A stretch of DNA of 64,000 bases, taken from Pseudopyrenochaeta lycopersici (taxonomy: Eukaryota > Ascomycota > Dothideomycetes > Pleosporales > Pseudopyrenochaetaceae). Both the position numbers and the translations under genes were made by a program. Positions 46,093-57,325 of the stretch are shown piece after piece. The notes beneath the pieces were generated by a model, which searched no databases, was not told the DNA's origin, and worked only from the letters and a program-made list of their open reading frames with translations. The stretch lies in contig NHZP01000005.1 in the NCBI GenBank assembly GCA_003313425.1, positions 1,860,001-1,924,000 on the forward strand, in the 5' to 3' direction. Positions within the stretch are counted from its first letter, which is position 1. Every line of letters begins with the position of its first letter.

Positions 46093-46906
46093 TATGCATC
46101 AAATTTCCATTGACAAATGAACTAAAATATTCGCCCGTGTGCCATCAGTTGTGCTATTGCCGTCTTATTCTACTCTAGCTTCTTCCAACAATCTGCTACA
46201 GAAGATTATTATACAACCGAGAGCATATTCATAGGGGGCTCATTACCATATCAAGCTACAGTTGGAAGCGCTACACCACAAGTGCTTCCATCCGCCAGCG
46301 TCGCTTCGCAAGTTTTTTTGCCCGATATATTGTTGTAACCACATTTTGGACAGTTCGCCGAGTTCGCAAGTTCGACAGGGGCGACGATCGTCATTGTGAA
46401 GGCTCAAAGGTTGTAGTGGGGGTGGGATTTGAGTAGGCACTGATTATGGTGGGTTTCCCTTGGATATATGTATAGTACTTAGGAAAGGATATGCAAGGTT
46501 GAACTGTTGCCTGATGGGGAGCGGGTATGACCCATTCCCATCCCGTTCCGGCAGGTCCGTGCCACTACCCGTTATTAATAGAAACCCGTAAACACAACAA
46601 TCCAACAATCCAACAATCCAACAATACCCATTTGGTCCCCACGTTGCATGAACCATTAATTGCTAAGCCTAGATCGCATTAGCACCATGCGTGCAAATCT
46701 TGTCCACCTCGTGATAAGGTTATGCGCCTTCCGGCGAATCGCATGTACTTTTGTCTTCAACCTTGACAGCCCAACGCGACAGCAATTTACGCCCAAAGAT
46801 TGTCTTGTCGGGCAGCGGTATTCTTTATCTTGCAAACGTGATTCTAGGATCATGAGTCAACATGCTCTATGAAATCTTTATTCACAAACCAGCAGGCGAC
46901 CTCTAG
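46093..46906. other. Intergenic spacer
   Basis: The spacer holds no clear gene. A tract AACAATCCAACAATCCAACA (about 46600-46620) is a short tandem repeat of CCAACAAT. The small frames on either strand look random. An upstream exon of the next gene may lie here. Confidence 0.3.
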
Positions 46907-47302
46907 CGGCCTCTACCATCCCGTATCAGCTGTCGAAAGTTATCGTTGGCTCCAGCTTATCTTCGCAATATCGCAGACATCGGTATACCGGAGTCCATCA
47001 AAGGCTTCGAGGTCCTAATGGTACGTGTTTCGTCTAAAACTAAACCTGATCTAACGCATTCATAGTCGTTTGACATACAACCACTTCCTGAATCCATCGA
47101 CTTCTCCAACGCCAAAACAAGTCCATATCTGGTGGAAGGAAAGGGCCAGAAGGTGTATTGGCGGAACTGCTGGGTCAAGGTGTACGATAAGGGTCAGTCC
47201 GAGCCGAGAGAACAGTACGACAAATGCGATGGATGGGCAATAGTGCTTGGAGATATAGAGGTTACATTTGGTGGACAGGGTGGGAGCATTAAGGAGACAT
47301 GA
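46907..47302 (+). CDS. Hypothetical protein, last two exons, start not found
   Basis: Exon 46907-47020 reads LAPAYLRNIADIGIPESIKG and FEVLM. Intron 47021-47065 is convincing (GTACGT donor, GATCTAACG branch point, CATAG acceptor) and keeps frame. Exon 47066-47302 reads SFDIQPLPESIDFSNAKTSP, VYWRNCWVKVYDKGQSEP and CDGWAIVLGDIEVTFGGQGG, ending KET stop. The last part looks like a folded beta-rich domain. A stop at 46904 precedes the first exon, so at least one more upstream exon or a lost start must be assumed. I do not recognise the family. Confidence 0.4.
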
Positions 47303-47345
47303 TGGTAAGAAAGTGGACGACATTTTTCAGGCGAGCCCAGCTGCT

Positions 47346-48441
47346 TCATTCATAGAGTTTCCTCCTTATTCGAACTCCTTCTTTCTCGTCTAGAGACAAG
47401 TTGATGACGGCACCATCCATAGCCCGGTGAGAGACCGTCATGGTTACACATTCTGTAAGAGGATTCCCTTGCTCAGCTTCTTCCTTGAAGGCTGGACTTG
47501 TCTTGATGGCCTTATCAATGTCGCAACCGAGCCACTCTAAGGTGGTATGCCGTTTGCAGCCTCGTAAGATAAGGTCTGGACTAGGGATAACTCTAAGGCC
47601 GGATGGTAAAATAATGTATCGATGTTCGCCCGTCGATTCCATATGGACATCGAAAAGTTCACTTGCAAGCCGTTCGACTTTATTGCTCGTGATTTCTAGA
47701 CTCATCATGCAGCCCATTTTGTTCCCAAAAGACGAGGCGTCGAGGAAGGACATTGTGATAGCCGCTGTCCATGCTCCATCATTGCTTTGCAGTCTCCTAA
47801 TAGCGCCTGCGGTGAACACTGGAAGCACAGTCGTGACCCTTAGAACAGGAGGATTTCCCAAGTTGAAGTGAGCGGCGCTTTGGCATGTATTGGTGTACAT
47901 GTGAGCATTGTTCACCGGCGCAATTAAGTTCGGAACAGTTGTAGTCAGTGGACCACCGTTCCCGTCCGCTATTCCTTCTGGGGTCAGAAACTACTACATA
48001 GAAGGAGTGAAGTTACTTACGTCGTCTCTTTTGTGGTGCTCCTGTGGGATCGGTTTGAATTGGCTTGATCGTCTTGTTGAACACGTCTTGAAATTTGATT
48101 TGAGCGGCAAGGGGAATGGCTTTCTGCACTTCTCGCGCTAAAAACTGACGACTATCGGCTGAGGTGTCATCGACAGCCTTGAGCATTTGATTGCAGGCGG
48201 CCTGGCCATCGAAGTGAACTGCGCTTCTCGCAGCACGCTTCGTCAGGAAATGCGCAAACCAGGCTGAGAATCCACCAGCGTCTAGAAACAGCCTTTCAGT
48301 GGATATTCTTTCCGCTTTTGTGTCCTCTTGGTATGCCTTGACAAGCCCCTTTGGTGTGTTCGTAAAGTCAAGATGGGCAAGAAACAAGTCAACGTGGCCT
48401 TGCTCTGCGATTGGAGCAACGTCCGGCTGACCGGCTTCCAT
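47346..48441 (-). CDS. Hypothetical two-exon protein
   Basis: Exon 1 48441-48021 (MEAGQPDVAPIAEQGHVDLF) and exon 2 47977-47346 join through a 43-nt intron (GTAAGT donor, CCCAG acceptor) that leaves phase intact and removes the stop after QKRRRK. The joined protein has about 350 residues. Exon 1 is helical with a Lys/Arg-rich end (APQKRR); exon 2 has beta-rich segments such as RVTTVLPVFTAGAIRRLQSN and WLGCDIDKAIKTSPAFKEEA, ending KEGVRIRRKLYE. No domain is recognised. A different-frame ORF (48389-48616, starting MPPINAEKLASLPVECQALF) overlaps its leader and might be a 5' exon. Confidence 0.55.
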
Positions 48442-49910
48442 GATGTTGTGTGGCTAGGGAGATTGTTGGAATGTGGGTTTGCGTGATTTGCATGATTGCG
48501 GGGTTCGCGAGATTTATGAAATCCCACATTCTAAGAAAGTGGGTCGGATAACGCCTAAATAATGCTTGGCATTCGACTGGGAGGGAGGCGAGTTTCTCTG
48601 CATTTATTGGTGGCATCTATCAAAACTAACGACTGTCGTCGATTATGCTTACATACCTCTAAAATTGCTTGAATTCTCAAGCCAAACTGGTACTAAGAAT
48701 TACTCGATCTGGAAGCCTCTTCTTCGACCATGCGTCACCGTCAGGCGCATAACCGTGCAGAAACCATCAGCTCCGGTCAGTATGCAAGCCTTTTCACATT
48801 CCTAGGTATCTCGGCGATGAAGGATGGTGCTGGCTATGCTCGATAGTATCAAAGGAGCGCAGGGAAAGGAAGTGAACCACAGGCAAGGAGCATAATACTC
48901 GGATTCGACATCAACCATACTGACTAAACGATTGGTTGAAGTAGGCCGCATAGTATTCAGAAGTGGGGTATCGAGTTCAGTCAGTAGATTTTGGTGGATT
49001 AACTGCTACCTTAACCATAAGCAACATTGCCGCTACAATCTGACCACAAGTTAGGGGTACCAGTCCGATGCCGGTCGCAATCTCAAGTCTAAGCGAATAC
49101 CAAGTTGATCGACCACTATGCAAGCCTCTTCAGACATTTTTGCATTGGATGAGAAGCCACTTTGCTTCTTCATCAGCTGTGCTCGACAGTACCAGGGGAG
49201 TAGACTACATGGGGAAAGTCAAGAGAATGTACTAAGGCGGCCTCAGGAGGATTGCAGGAGAGAATTAACAAGCGTTACTTTGAACTCCTTTTGACATACG
49301 CGCCACTATTACAATAAACAGCAAACTCTTATCCCATGCAAGGAGGATATGCCAAATGCGCACGAGTGCGGCAACAGCCCAAAGCGTAATAACGCGTCCT
49401 TCTCACCGTCAACTGGCATATGGAACCAACATTTTCTATGCAGGTGTCGCGACAACCCCGCAAATTGGGACAACACCCGCAGCCGGCGCATACACGCAAG
49501 ATAAAACCTCTAGGCTGAACCCCACGTCAAAGACCGGACCATTCGTTGGACACAAACGCAAGACAAGTGGTGGCTTGGGGCCCACAGGGCGAGAGGTGGG
49601 TTAATCCCAGTCTGCAAGACAAACATTACCGTAGAGAGGAGTACCCAGGTTACTCTCCCGGCAGTATTCAGCAGGAGCGAGGGATTATACGCAATCAATG
49701 AAGCTTACTAGGTATAAAGGCTCACAGTCACCCTCAAGACTCAATGGCTAACACTATTGGCAACTATCCATTATTGGCCACGTCACTTTCCATCTCCGCC
49801 AAAGGTAGAGCAAGTAGACCCTCTTTCGCGAACATACATTCACATTGGCACAGGGACCATCTTTACCGTTTCTCTATACCTCATCTGCATTGCCGGTATC
49901 GCTGCCCATC
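48442..49910. other. Gene-poor spacer
   Basis: Apart from the possible 5' exon at 48389-48616, only small frames occur (48566-48805, 49356-49604). A stretch at about 48760-48840 (GGTCAGTATGCAAGCCTTTT) partly recurs near 49110 (CACTATGCAAGCCTCTTCAG), with nearby similarity of TGGATGAGAAGCC... to GATGAAGGATGG, so an old duplication is possible. I found no transposase. Confidence 0.3.
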
Positions 49911-50204
49911 ATGTCAAGCGGCCAGTCGAATCCTTCCAACGTCTCAGGCACTACCGCTGCAACGGGCCAGGAGAACAATGCTCCTACAACAGTCGATGGA
50001 GCCAATGGTAACGGAGGAGTCAGCGGTAGCAATCGCCAAGGCGGGGACGGCGCTTCAAACAATACTCAAGAAGGCCAACAAGGACCCACGATTCTTATCA
50101 GTAACTTACGAATCGCAACTTCCTCCCAATCGCGAGACATAAACCTCGAGGCTTTCACTCGTTATTCTGACACAGATGGGAAGCCTGATGGCTCGAATAA
50201 TTAA
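49911..50204 (+). CDS. Small Gly/Asn/Ser/Gln-rich protein (uncertain)
   Basis: From ATG 49911 the frame encodes 97 residues, MSSGQSNPSNVSGTTAATGQ, followed by repeated Asn, Gly, Gln and Ser, then a less biased end (TILISNLRIATSSQSRDINL). Composition resembles disordered or prion-like regions. No domain is seen. The open frame extends upstream to 49845, but that part looks like leader. It lies just outside the left end of the large MULE and may be unrelated to it. It might be the exon of a longer gene. Confidence 0.3.
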   Translation: MSSGQSNPSNVSGTTAATGQENNAPTTVDGANGNGGVSGSNRQGGDGASNNTQEGQQGPTILISNLRIATSSQSRDINLEAFTRYSDTDGKPDGSNN

Positions 50205-50351
50205 CCGCTGTTGCGATGATTTCCTATGATAACGATGGATTCATGGATTATTGTGTTTGGGAACAATTGGTCCAACAACGTCATCGCAAAGTTGTTAGTC
50301 AGACATGGGAATATTTAGCGGCAAATGACCGCCATACCACTGCTTGGCGTG

Positions 50352-53088
50352 ATAATTACGGGTTATATGGGGGTCGATTTGTTCCCCGAGATCACGCGCG
50401 TTATTAAGCGAGAACCCCCAACCTCTGGGATAACCTCTGGTATACCAAAAGTCTTGGCACGCCCGGAGGGCCCCCTTTTTTAACTTTTGCACCATGTTGT
50501 GCTTGAAATAGGGGCAAAAATATAGGCGATACAGGAGCGCATGGCTTATAGCATTCACTACGAAGCGCACTTTTTCTGCTTGTTGAGTAGCTGGTACAGC
50601 TGATAGAGCGACAATTGACCCCGTTGCCGAACCAGCTCTACTTCCTCCACTGCGGCGCCTATACTCATGCCCTGTGCCTGCCGTCTCCGAACTTCATCAA
50701 TGATAACCTTCCGCCGCCCATAGAACACCTGCTCGCTGTGCTTCTGACGCCAGCGAGAACCGTACAGATCCTCTAATCCTTGCACAGACGGGCCACCTGT
50801 AAGACCTACCGTCCACTCCCTCCACAGTTGGGGGACAGTTGTCACCGCGCGCGAGAGAACGTACGACGGTGGCGGCGCCGGCTGCAGCCGCAGCCGCAGC
50901 CGCTCCTGTTCCTGTTCTTGCTCCGGCTCTGGCTCAGGCTCCGGCTGTGGCTGCTCCTGAGAAAGAGCGCGGCGGCAGCGGCAGGCCTTACCGTCATTGC
51001 TGCTGAAGCAGGCGTGGCAGAGCCGGAAGAAGCCCGTTATCGTCGTATGACGCGTAGTAGGATGTAGCGTCAGGGAGATACGGCCCTCAAGCAAGTCCCC
51101 CAGCCGTATCTCGATTCTGTTAAGCCGCTCTCTCGTTTCCGCACCCCAGTCGTTGACCTCTCGCGTAAGGCCCTGCTGTAGGATGCTCAGACGCTCAGCA
51201 ATAGCAGGAAGCGTCTTCCGAATCTGTACTTCTTCAGGCTCCTCTACGTCTAGTAGCGAAAGCTCTACTTCCTTTGCGAACGCTAGGTAATCAGCTCGGG
51301 CGAAGATAGGGTCAGCCCAGATTGGGTGCGCAGGAAACTCTTGCCTCATAACTACCGAGTCTTGGAGGAGGATGATGCGGAGCTGCTGCAGTAAACGGAG
51401 AAAGCCCTGAGCCGCGAGGTCGGTGCGGTCGTCGTCGTCGGCGGCGGCGGCGGCATGGCTACTCTTCTCCTCCTCCCTACCATCCGCGTACGAGTCGAAC
51501 CACGCCAGCCATTTGTCTACAAAAGGCCACACAGCCTGCTCAAGTGATCGCGGAGGCAGTACCTTCGCTCGTGGCAGGTAGAAGCTGCCCTGCGCAGACG
51601 GGCTAAAGCCAGCCATGCTCCGTATAAACTTGCGCGGAAGTTGGGTAAGATAGCAGTTCGTTAATGAGTCACTGTTCCACCGCCCCGCGCGGCGGATCTG
51701 GCCCTCGCTGGCGCCCTTAAGCTCAGCATGCCTCGCCCCTTGTGATCGGCCCGCGTGCGTTTTCTTCAGCGACATAACGTTCGCTCCAGCAAACATCTTG
51801 TTAATCCAACCTAGCTGCGTATCGTACGTCATCATCTTTGCTGTATGCTCCCCCTTGATTAGGTGCAGGCTGTACCATAGCTCGCGCCGACGGAAGCTAG
51901 GAGGCGGCTCGCCTGCAACGTTCCAGCGGTAGAAGAAGTAAAAGGCTGTGTGTGCCATAGTGCAGAGCAGCGGATTCCGGTGCCTCATGACGGAACCGTA
52001 CTCCAGTCGCCCCATTGGGTTCGTCTTGCCATTATCCATAATCATAATCATTGGGTAGCAAGGTGTCGGGCCTTCATCCCGTAGCGAGACTGTGAAGAAA
52101 TCAGGGAGTTCGGCTTGCAGGCGGGCCTCGCTCCGCAGCAGCATGTTGTGGGCGAGCAGAAAATCGACGGCAGTGCGCAGGTACGGCTCTGTCGACTGCT
52201 TCGACTGCTGCTTCCTCTGGCGGTAGCCCTCCCAACAGAACCGTATAGCATCGATCATCTTCGCCTCTGTATAGCCGTCCTGCAGCGTCCCCGCAGCCCT
52301 GTCGGTAAATTCGAGCCGGCGCCGTTTATGCTCGGCGCGCTGGCGAGCCCTTAGCAGGCCGTTCAGGCCCTCCCCGCGCGGAGTCGGGTGCGTGTTTATG
52401 CCTTTACTCTTCTGGAAGGACCACAGGTCGACGATGGCAGCTACGTACGACTTGATAGCGCTGGGCCCCAGTGTCTGCCGGACCAGCTCGCCGTCCGTAG
52501 TCGTACGGTTCACCTTCTTCGTGTATCGCGAGGTCCGAAGCTCTCGGTCCAGGACGCGCTCGTTCAGGAACCAGATCAACTTGTTTTCGCACACAAGCTC
52601 ACCGTCTTCGAATCCTTTCTCCGCGCAGAATTGCTGCCACTCCTTCTGCTTCGGATCGTACGTCTTGTTTGTATTCCTAGGCCGAGTCTCACGCGCCTGC
52701 GCGAGCGCGCGCGCGCCCTGCGCAAAGAGCTCGACATCAAGGGCCGCGCGATGCTCTACAGCACTAGCAGGGGCAGCAGGGACAGGAAGGAAGGTCGTCA
52801 CGGCCGTCGCGGCCGTCGTGGCCGCCGTCAGGGCCACTTCCGAAGCTAAAACTTCCGTTATGGGAGGGGGAAAGCAGAAGGGAGTCGAAGGCATGCTGAC
52901 GCGGTGGCACGTGATCGCGCGTTCCAAAGCCAAAGTCAAGGGGGTCCGTGGATAACTGGGTAATAATCGCGACCGGGGGGGCCTTCAAATAACTATGGGT
53001 TCTTGGGGGGGTACTCGGGCCGTAGAACCAGGGTTCTTGGTGAGGGGTTGCGAGAGCCAAGCCTCTCGCGAGCTCTCGCGCATCGTTT
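50352..53088 (-). mobile_element. Crypton (tyrosine-recombinase transposon), about 2,737 bp
   Basis: Comparison of the two MULE ends shows what is inserted: the left repeat reads ...CTTGGCGTGATAATT, then foreign sequence, then ATAATTCCCCATC. The 6-bp ATAATT (50352-50357 and 53089-53094) is present once in the uninterrupted right repeat. The element has no inverted repeats and codes for a tyrosine recombinase on the minus strand, both typical of Cryptons, which integrate by recombination between short identical sequences. Confidence 0.85.
50558..52939 (-). CDS. Crypton tyrosine recombinase with GCR1_C DNA-binding domain
   Basis: 793 residues, uninterrupted. Residues 85-200 form the N-terminal SAM-like core-binding region. 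The catalytic domain shows Arg269 (MLLRSEARLQ), His395-x-x-Arg398 (KKTHAGRSQGARH) and Tyr430 (LTNCYLTQLP), the R..HxxR..Y signature. Around residues 680-760, YVLSRAVTTVPQLWREWTVG followed by GLEDLYGSRWRQKHSEQVFY is a GCR1_C domain, a DNA-binding module known from yeast Gcr1 and present in fungal Cryptons. A Q/E/P-rich segment (about 640-670) separates the two. The GC-rich, repeat-laden codons differ from surrounding AT-rich relics. The protein should excise and integrate its own circular element. It has no stop and no RIP damage, and so may be active. Confidence 0.9.
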   Translation of the reverse strand: MTLALERAITCHRVSMPSTPFCFPPPITEVLASEVALTAATTAATAVTTFLPVPAAPASAVEHRAALDVELFAQGARALAQARETRPRNTNKTYDPKQKEWQQFCAEKGFEDGELVCENKLIWFLNERVLDRELRTSRYTKKVNRTTTDGELVRQTLGPSAIKSYVAAIVDLWSFQKSKGINTHPTPRGEGLNGLLRARQRAEHKRRRLEFTDRAAGTLQDGYTEAKMIDAIRFCWEGYRQRKQQSKQSTEPYLRTAVDFLLAHNMLLRSEARLQAELPDFFTVSLRDEGPTPCYPMIMIMDNGKTNPMGRLEYGSVMRHRNPLLCTMAHTAFYFFYRWNVAGEPPPSFRRRELWYSLHLIKGEHTAKMMTYDTQLGWINKMFAGANVMSLKKTHAGRSQGARHAELKGASEGQIRRAGRWNSDSLTNCYLTQLPRKFIRSMAGFSPSAQGSFYLPRAKVLPPRSLEQAVWPFVDKWLAWFDSYADGREEEKSSHAAAAADDDDRTDLAAQGFLRLLQQLRIILLQDSVVMRQEFPAHPIWADPIFARADYLAFAKEVELSLLDVEEPEEVQIRKTLPAIAERLSILQQGLTREVNDWGAETRERLNRIEIRLGDLLEGRISLTLHPTTRHTTITGFFRLCHACFSSNDGKACRCRRALSQEQPQPEPEPEPEQEQEQERLRLRLQPAPPPSYVLSRAVTTVPQLWREWTVGLTGGPSVQGLEDLYGSRWRQKHSEQVFYGRRKVIIDEVRRRQAQGMSIGAAVEEVELVRQRGQLSLYQLYQLLNKQKKCAS

Positions 53089-53379
53089 ATAATTCCCCAT
53101 CTACCACTGTTTTCAATACACTACCACACATGTGACCTCGGCTAAAAAAGGACCGAAATACCACTGTTTCTTCCCCATTTCTTCCCCAAATGCCACTATT
53201 TCGTTAGTAGCCTCACCTCTTACATTAGCGCTTCAGTAGCTTAGAACGCGTCCGACGCGATTTAAAATAGACGCGTTTTATTGTAAAATCGCGAGTTATT
53301 ACGACAAAATAATTACGAAGAGTTATAATAGAGACCTCCCAGGGGCTTCCTAATACGCTATATGTTAGGCAGACGTTTA

Positions 53380-55875
53380 TATCAATCCAGGCCGCAAAAG
53401 AGGCAGTTTTTCACATTATGGCCTCCCAGAGGCTCTCTTTTAAAGTAACATCCAGCGACCCAACGAGATTCCACGCTAGTTGCCGTTCTAGCAGCGACAC
53501 AGGGTGTAAATTCTTCATTCGAATCGCCTATATGAACTGATCCGACTACTTTAAGCTTCGAAAGTTCGTCCCTCATACCTGCAACCTTAGCTCCTATTAC
53601 GACTGGAAAGCATTAAGCTCTGCGAGGCTTATTGCCCACCAGCATAGGGATATAGTTAAGAGCGATTTTTAAACAAAGCCGCGCCAGATCCAGAATGCTA
53701 AAAGACTTCAGCACTTAAATTAGATATCGTATAAGCAGGCGTGGCGCGCAAAGAAGGAGATCTAAAAGAGTACCTTTATGGACACAGAGAAGTCCTTCTA
53801 GCTTATCCTTCCATTCCTTAAGGCTATTACGGATAGCGGCTTAGACTTAAATACAGAGCTGGACGACGAAGGAAACTACGCCACTTCAAGGGCGAACGCT
53901 GCCATATCTAGGGATAACGATAGAACCTTTGAATGGTGCCACGTGGCACCACGAGCTTGTATTCATGCATTTTGGCACTCCCGGAAGTTCATTTGTGTTA
54001 ATGGTGCCCATATAAAATCGGACAACAACCTAGTTCTTCTTGTTATAACAATGCTTGACTCTAATAAGGAGATCCTGCTATTAATGTGGGGGTTCGCCAG
54101 AAGCGAGTCTAAAGAATCGTGGCTTAACTTTCTCCATAGTTTTAGGGAATATTTTCTGGACAACCTTGAGACGACTGAGCAAGAACGTACTAATTTTGAA
54201 TATCTTACAATCGTCAGCGACCGGGCAAAGGGTCTAATTCCAGCTATCTCAGAGGTATTCCCCAAAGCTTTCTATTATTGCTGCATACAACATCTTGCGG
54301 AGAACGTCGGAAACGAATACGGAAAGAAAGTTGAGAGGATATTCCGAGCTGCTTGCCTAGTCGACACTAAGGCGAAGTTTAAAGCTTGTCTTAACCAAAT
54401 TAAGTCTCTGTCAGCTCCCGCGCGTCACTACCTCGATCATATCGATAGAGAGCATTACGCAACATCATACGCACCACTGGTCGACTTCCCATGGTTTAGG
54501 CAAACATGTTCCAACATCTCCGAGTCAGTAAACAGCGCATGGATGGAGGCTCGTAACCTACTAATACTCCATTCACTCCACTATCTATGGACATACATGA
54601 TGTTAAAGTTCTACGAAAGACGTTATAAGCCCTAGAAAGATATAAAGTACACTAACTATGCCTTTGCATATTTCCAGAAAGAGCTTGAGGATAGCGACCA
54701 GTATCTTGTAACTCCTCAGGAGCGCGAGAACTTGGTAGCTATTGTATACTGAGCAAATCCAGGAGACCGGAATACTCGTCTTGTTCAGCTTAAAGCTCAG
54801 AAATGTTCTTATCTCGCTTTTTAAGATTATAAAATTCCTTGTAGACATGTAATTGCTGTGTGTCGATTCTTCAATATTAAACCCGAGGATTATATCGCCA
54901 AATTCTACGAGATTTCTGAGTATCGTGAGCAGTATAAGTGCTCCCTATTGCCGGTTCTACTAGATGATCTCGAACCTGATAGGTTTACAAAGCCACCTGT
55001 TATCGGTACCTCCCGAGGTCGTCCAGTTAAGAAGAGAATGAAACGAACTACGCGAGAGACAGAGGCTCGGAGACGAGGAAATTTAGTATCGTCAAGCAGC
55101 CAGAGGGAACAACAGGATGAAGCTCGAAACCGGTATCAATCAGGCACAACGTATTTCCAGGAACGAAGGACGGGCCAGGCTCCCAACCCTCTTAGTCAAC
55201 CTAGAGTATCCTATCACCGTCCTAGCCAGATCGCGTCTTCCCAGCACCTTACTGCACCTAATCAAAGCGTCTCATCTCAACTCCCCTACCCTATCCTTAA
55301 TCATCACCATAATTTCCCTAACCAATTCTCGATTGCGCAACCACCAGACTCAAGAGATCAGGATACCCTCTGGCAACGGATCAGGGCTATAAACGCGCGC
55401 AGCTATAGGAGAACGCTACCGGGCTCAGATTGGGGCTCAGATTGGAGCTGTTAGACAAGCAGTAAACGAGAACAGAAACAATAACCATAACCAGCCTCCT
55501 ACGGCGCAGATACCGACGACGTACGCAGAACAACCAACCTTGCAATCTCAGTCCTCTACAGATCTACAGGCCTCGCAATCAAACAGAGACCGGCCGTCGC
55601 CAGATACTGATGAGCTGCAAAGAAGCGGCACCTCACAGGATGATGCAGCCGCTTCACAAGTCACATACGTTGACTCTACTGTTACGAATAATAACTTCAC
55701 GTTTGGAGCATCCAGCTCTGTCCCCAACATTACCATCAACGTCACAGCAAGTCCACCAGGGGGAAACAAAAGACCTATAGTAAGTAGGAACGAAGAAGAG
55801 GATAATATCGAGAGGGAAGAGCCTCCTGCTCTATCAACGCGGTCAAGAAAACGAGCTCGAACAGACCAATTGTAA
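53380..55875 (+). pseudogene. MULE-1 transposase, decayed
   Basis: Fragments in one main frame: SFKVTSSDPTRFHASCRSSS and FFIRIAYMN (FAR1/FLYWCH-like N-terminal DNA-binding part, with stops), then 53943-54635 containing FICVNGAHIKSDNNLVLLVI, SDRAKGLIPAISEVFPKAFY and YCCIQHLAENV (MULE catalytic domain), then KIPCRHVIAVCRFF (SWIM zinc-finger Cys-x-His). Stops: after NEYRRYKP, after IVY (TGA), after LAF. Frame 0 ends at 55454 and frame 1 resumes IGAVRQAVNENRNNN to 55875, a shift caused by a duplicated GCTCAGATTGG unit. The C-terminal region is Gln/Asn/Ser-rich, then basic. Transposase activity is lost. Confidence 0.75.
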
Positions 55876-57325
55876 GCATATAAATAGGGTTCTAGATCTA
55901 TCATAATACAATCCCTGGACCTATCTCTTCTTATGTGAAGTCGCTGACTGCCTGAGGGCCGCGATGGCCGCCAAATAAAGGTGGGCCATGCGATTAGTTA
56001 AATAGTGGCATTTGGGGAAGAAATGGGGAAGAAACAGTGGTATTTCGGTCCTTTTTTAGCCGAGGTCACATGTGTGGTAGTGTATTGAAAACAGTGGTAG
56101 ATGGGGCAACACTATGGACCACCCACTACTTTATTTTGGACCACCCACCGCACAGGCCACTGCGTCTGTGCGCTCGTATTCGCTCGAAATCGAGTTGTTT
56201 ACGAACAACTATGGACCACCCATTCGAAGTCCAATGGACCACCCATTTGAAGTACGATGGTCTCCTGTATCAAAATTGTATCAGACTTCAGGTAGCAGTA
56301 TGCACATACTGGCCGGACGCATCCTACGCGTCCTACACATCCTACGCGTCCTCTACACTTCTAGTTCTGAGTCATTCCTTTTGGCGCGAAGCTATCATGC
56401 ATATCAGTAGCTTCTATGGAGTAATCCATAGCAAAACTGTATATATGATCTTTTTCTCCTAGCACCTATCGTGGATTTCGAAGCCCTATGCCAAAGTCCT
56501 CATTATGGACGATCCTATCTCAGAGAACCAGCCTTTAGAAGAGAGCCTCCTTGACGAAGGCTACTTCCCAGGCGACATTGAATCTGATACGAAGTCCCTA
56601 GCCTCTAGTCATCAGTCTGTATCCGATGAGAAGTCCATTTCAAGCGATTTTAATCCTTCCGAAGCTGACCCTTCCGAAACAAGACGGCCGAAAAAGTACT
56701 GGGACCTTCCGCCACCACCTGCTAATTCCTTCGTTTCCTACGAGATTGCAAAATCTACCGCTCATGACTGGGCTCGTAGCCATGGCTACGACCTTTCAGT
56801 AAAGAAGGGCTACAAGAATACAAAGGGGAAGATAATTCGGAGGGTTCTCACTTGCACTCGCGGTGGTAACACTGGTAAGCTTGATAATAAGAGGAGGTTG
56901 ACAGAAGAAACACGCGTTCGAAAGAAAAGAAGCTCAAAGAAGGGAGGATGTCAGGCACAGATCTGGCTTGCTGCAGATGAACTTAAAGATCCAGAAGGTA
57001 CTTGGAGTATCCGCCATGCTCGCGGTACACGAAGTAGCCGACATAACCACCCTAAAGCTCGTGAAGTCGATTTACCTGGGCATCGCCGACGCGCTCGAAC
57101 GCAGCTTGAGGTCAATCCGATAATTCATCAACACCGGGCTGCACGTATCAAACCACAACAGACGCTCGCAGTTATCCGGCAGCAATTTCCTGACGTTCCT
57201 ATTATACTTCAAGACGTTCTAAACGAACGTTCACGTCAACGCCGCGATTTCGTTGACAGTCATACGCCTGCTGAAGCCGCAATCCTTGTCCTTAAAGAGC
57301 ATGAGTTCTACTACGATCTTGTTAT

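Noticed and set aside
50780..52955. Plus-strand ORFs opposite the Crypton gene (50780-51067, 52115-52354, 52388-52849, 52392-52955)
   Set aside because: They are antisense shadows of a GC-rich gene whose minus-strand product has clear tyrosine-recombinase and GCR1_C motifs.
50352..53088. Starship captain (DUF3435) as the identity of the recombinase
   Set aside because: The GCR1_C domain, small size and tight 2.7-kb boundaries fit Crypton; no cargo and no DUF3435 features seen.
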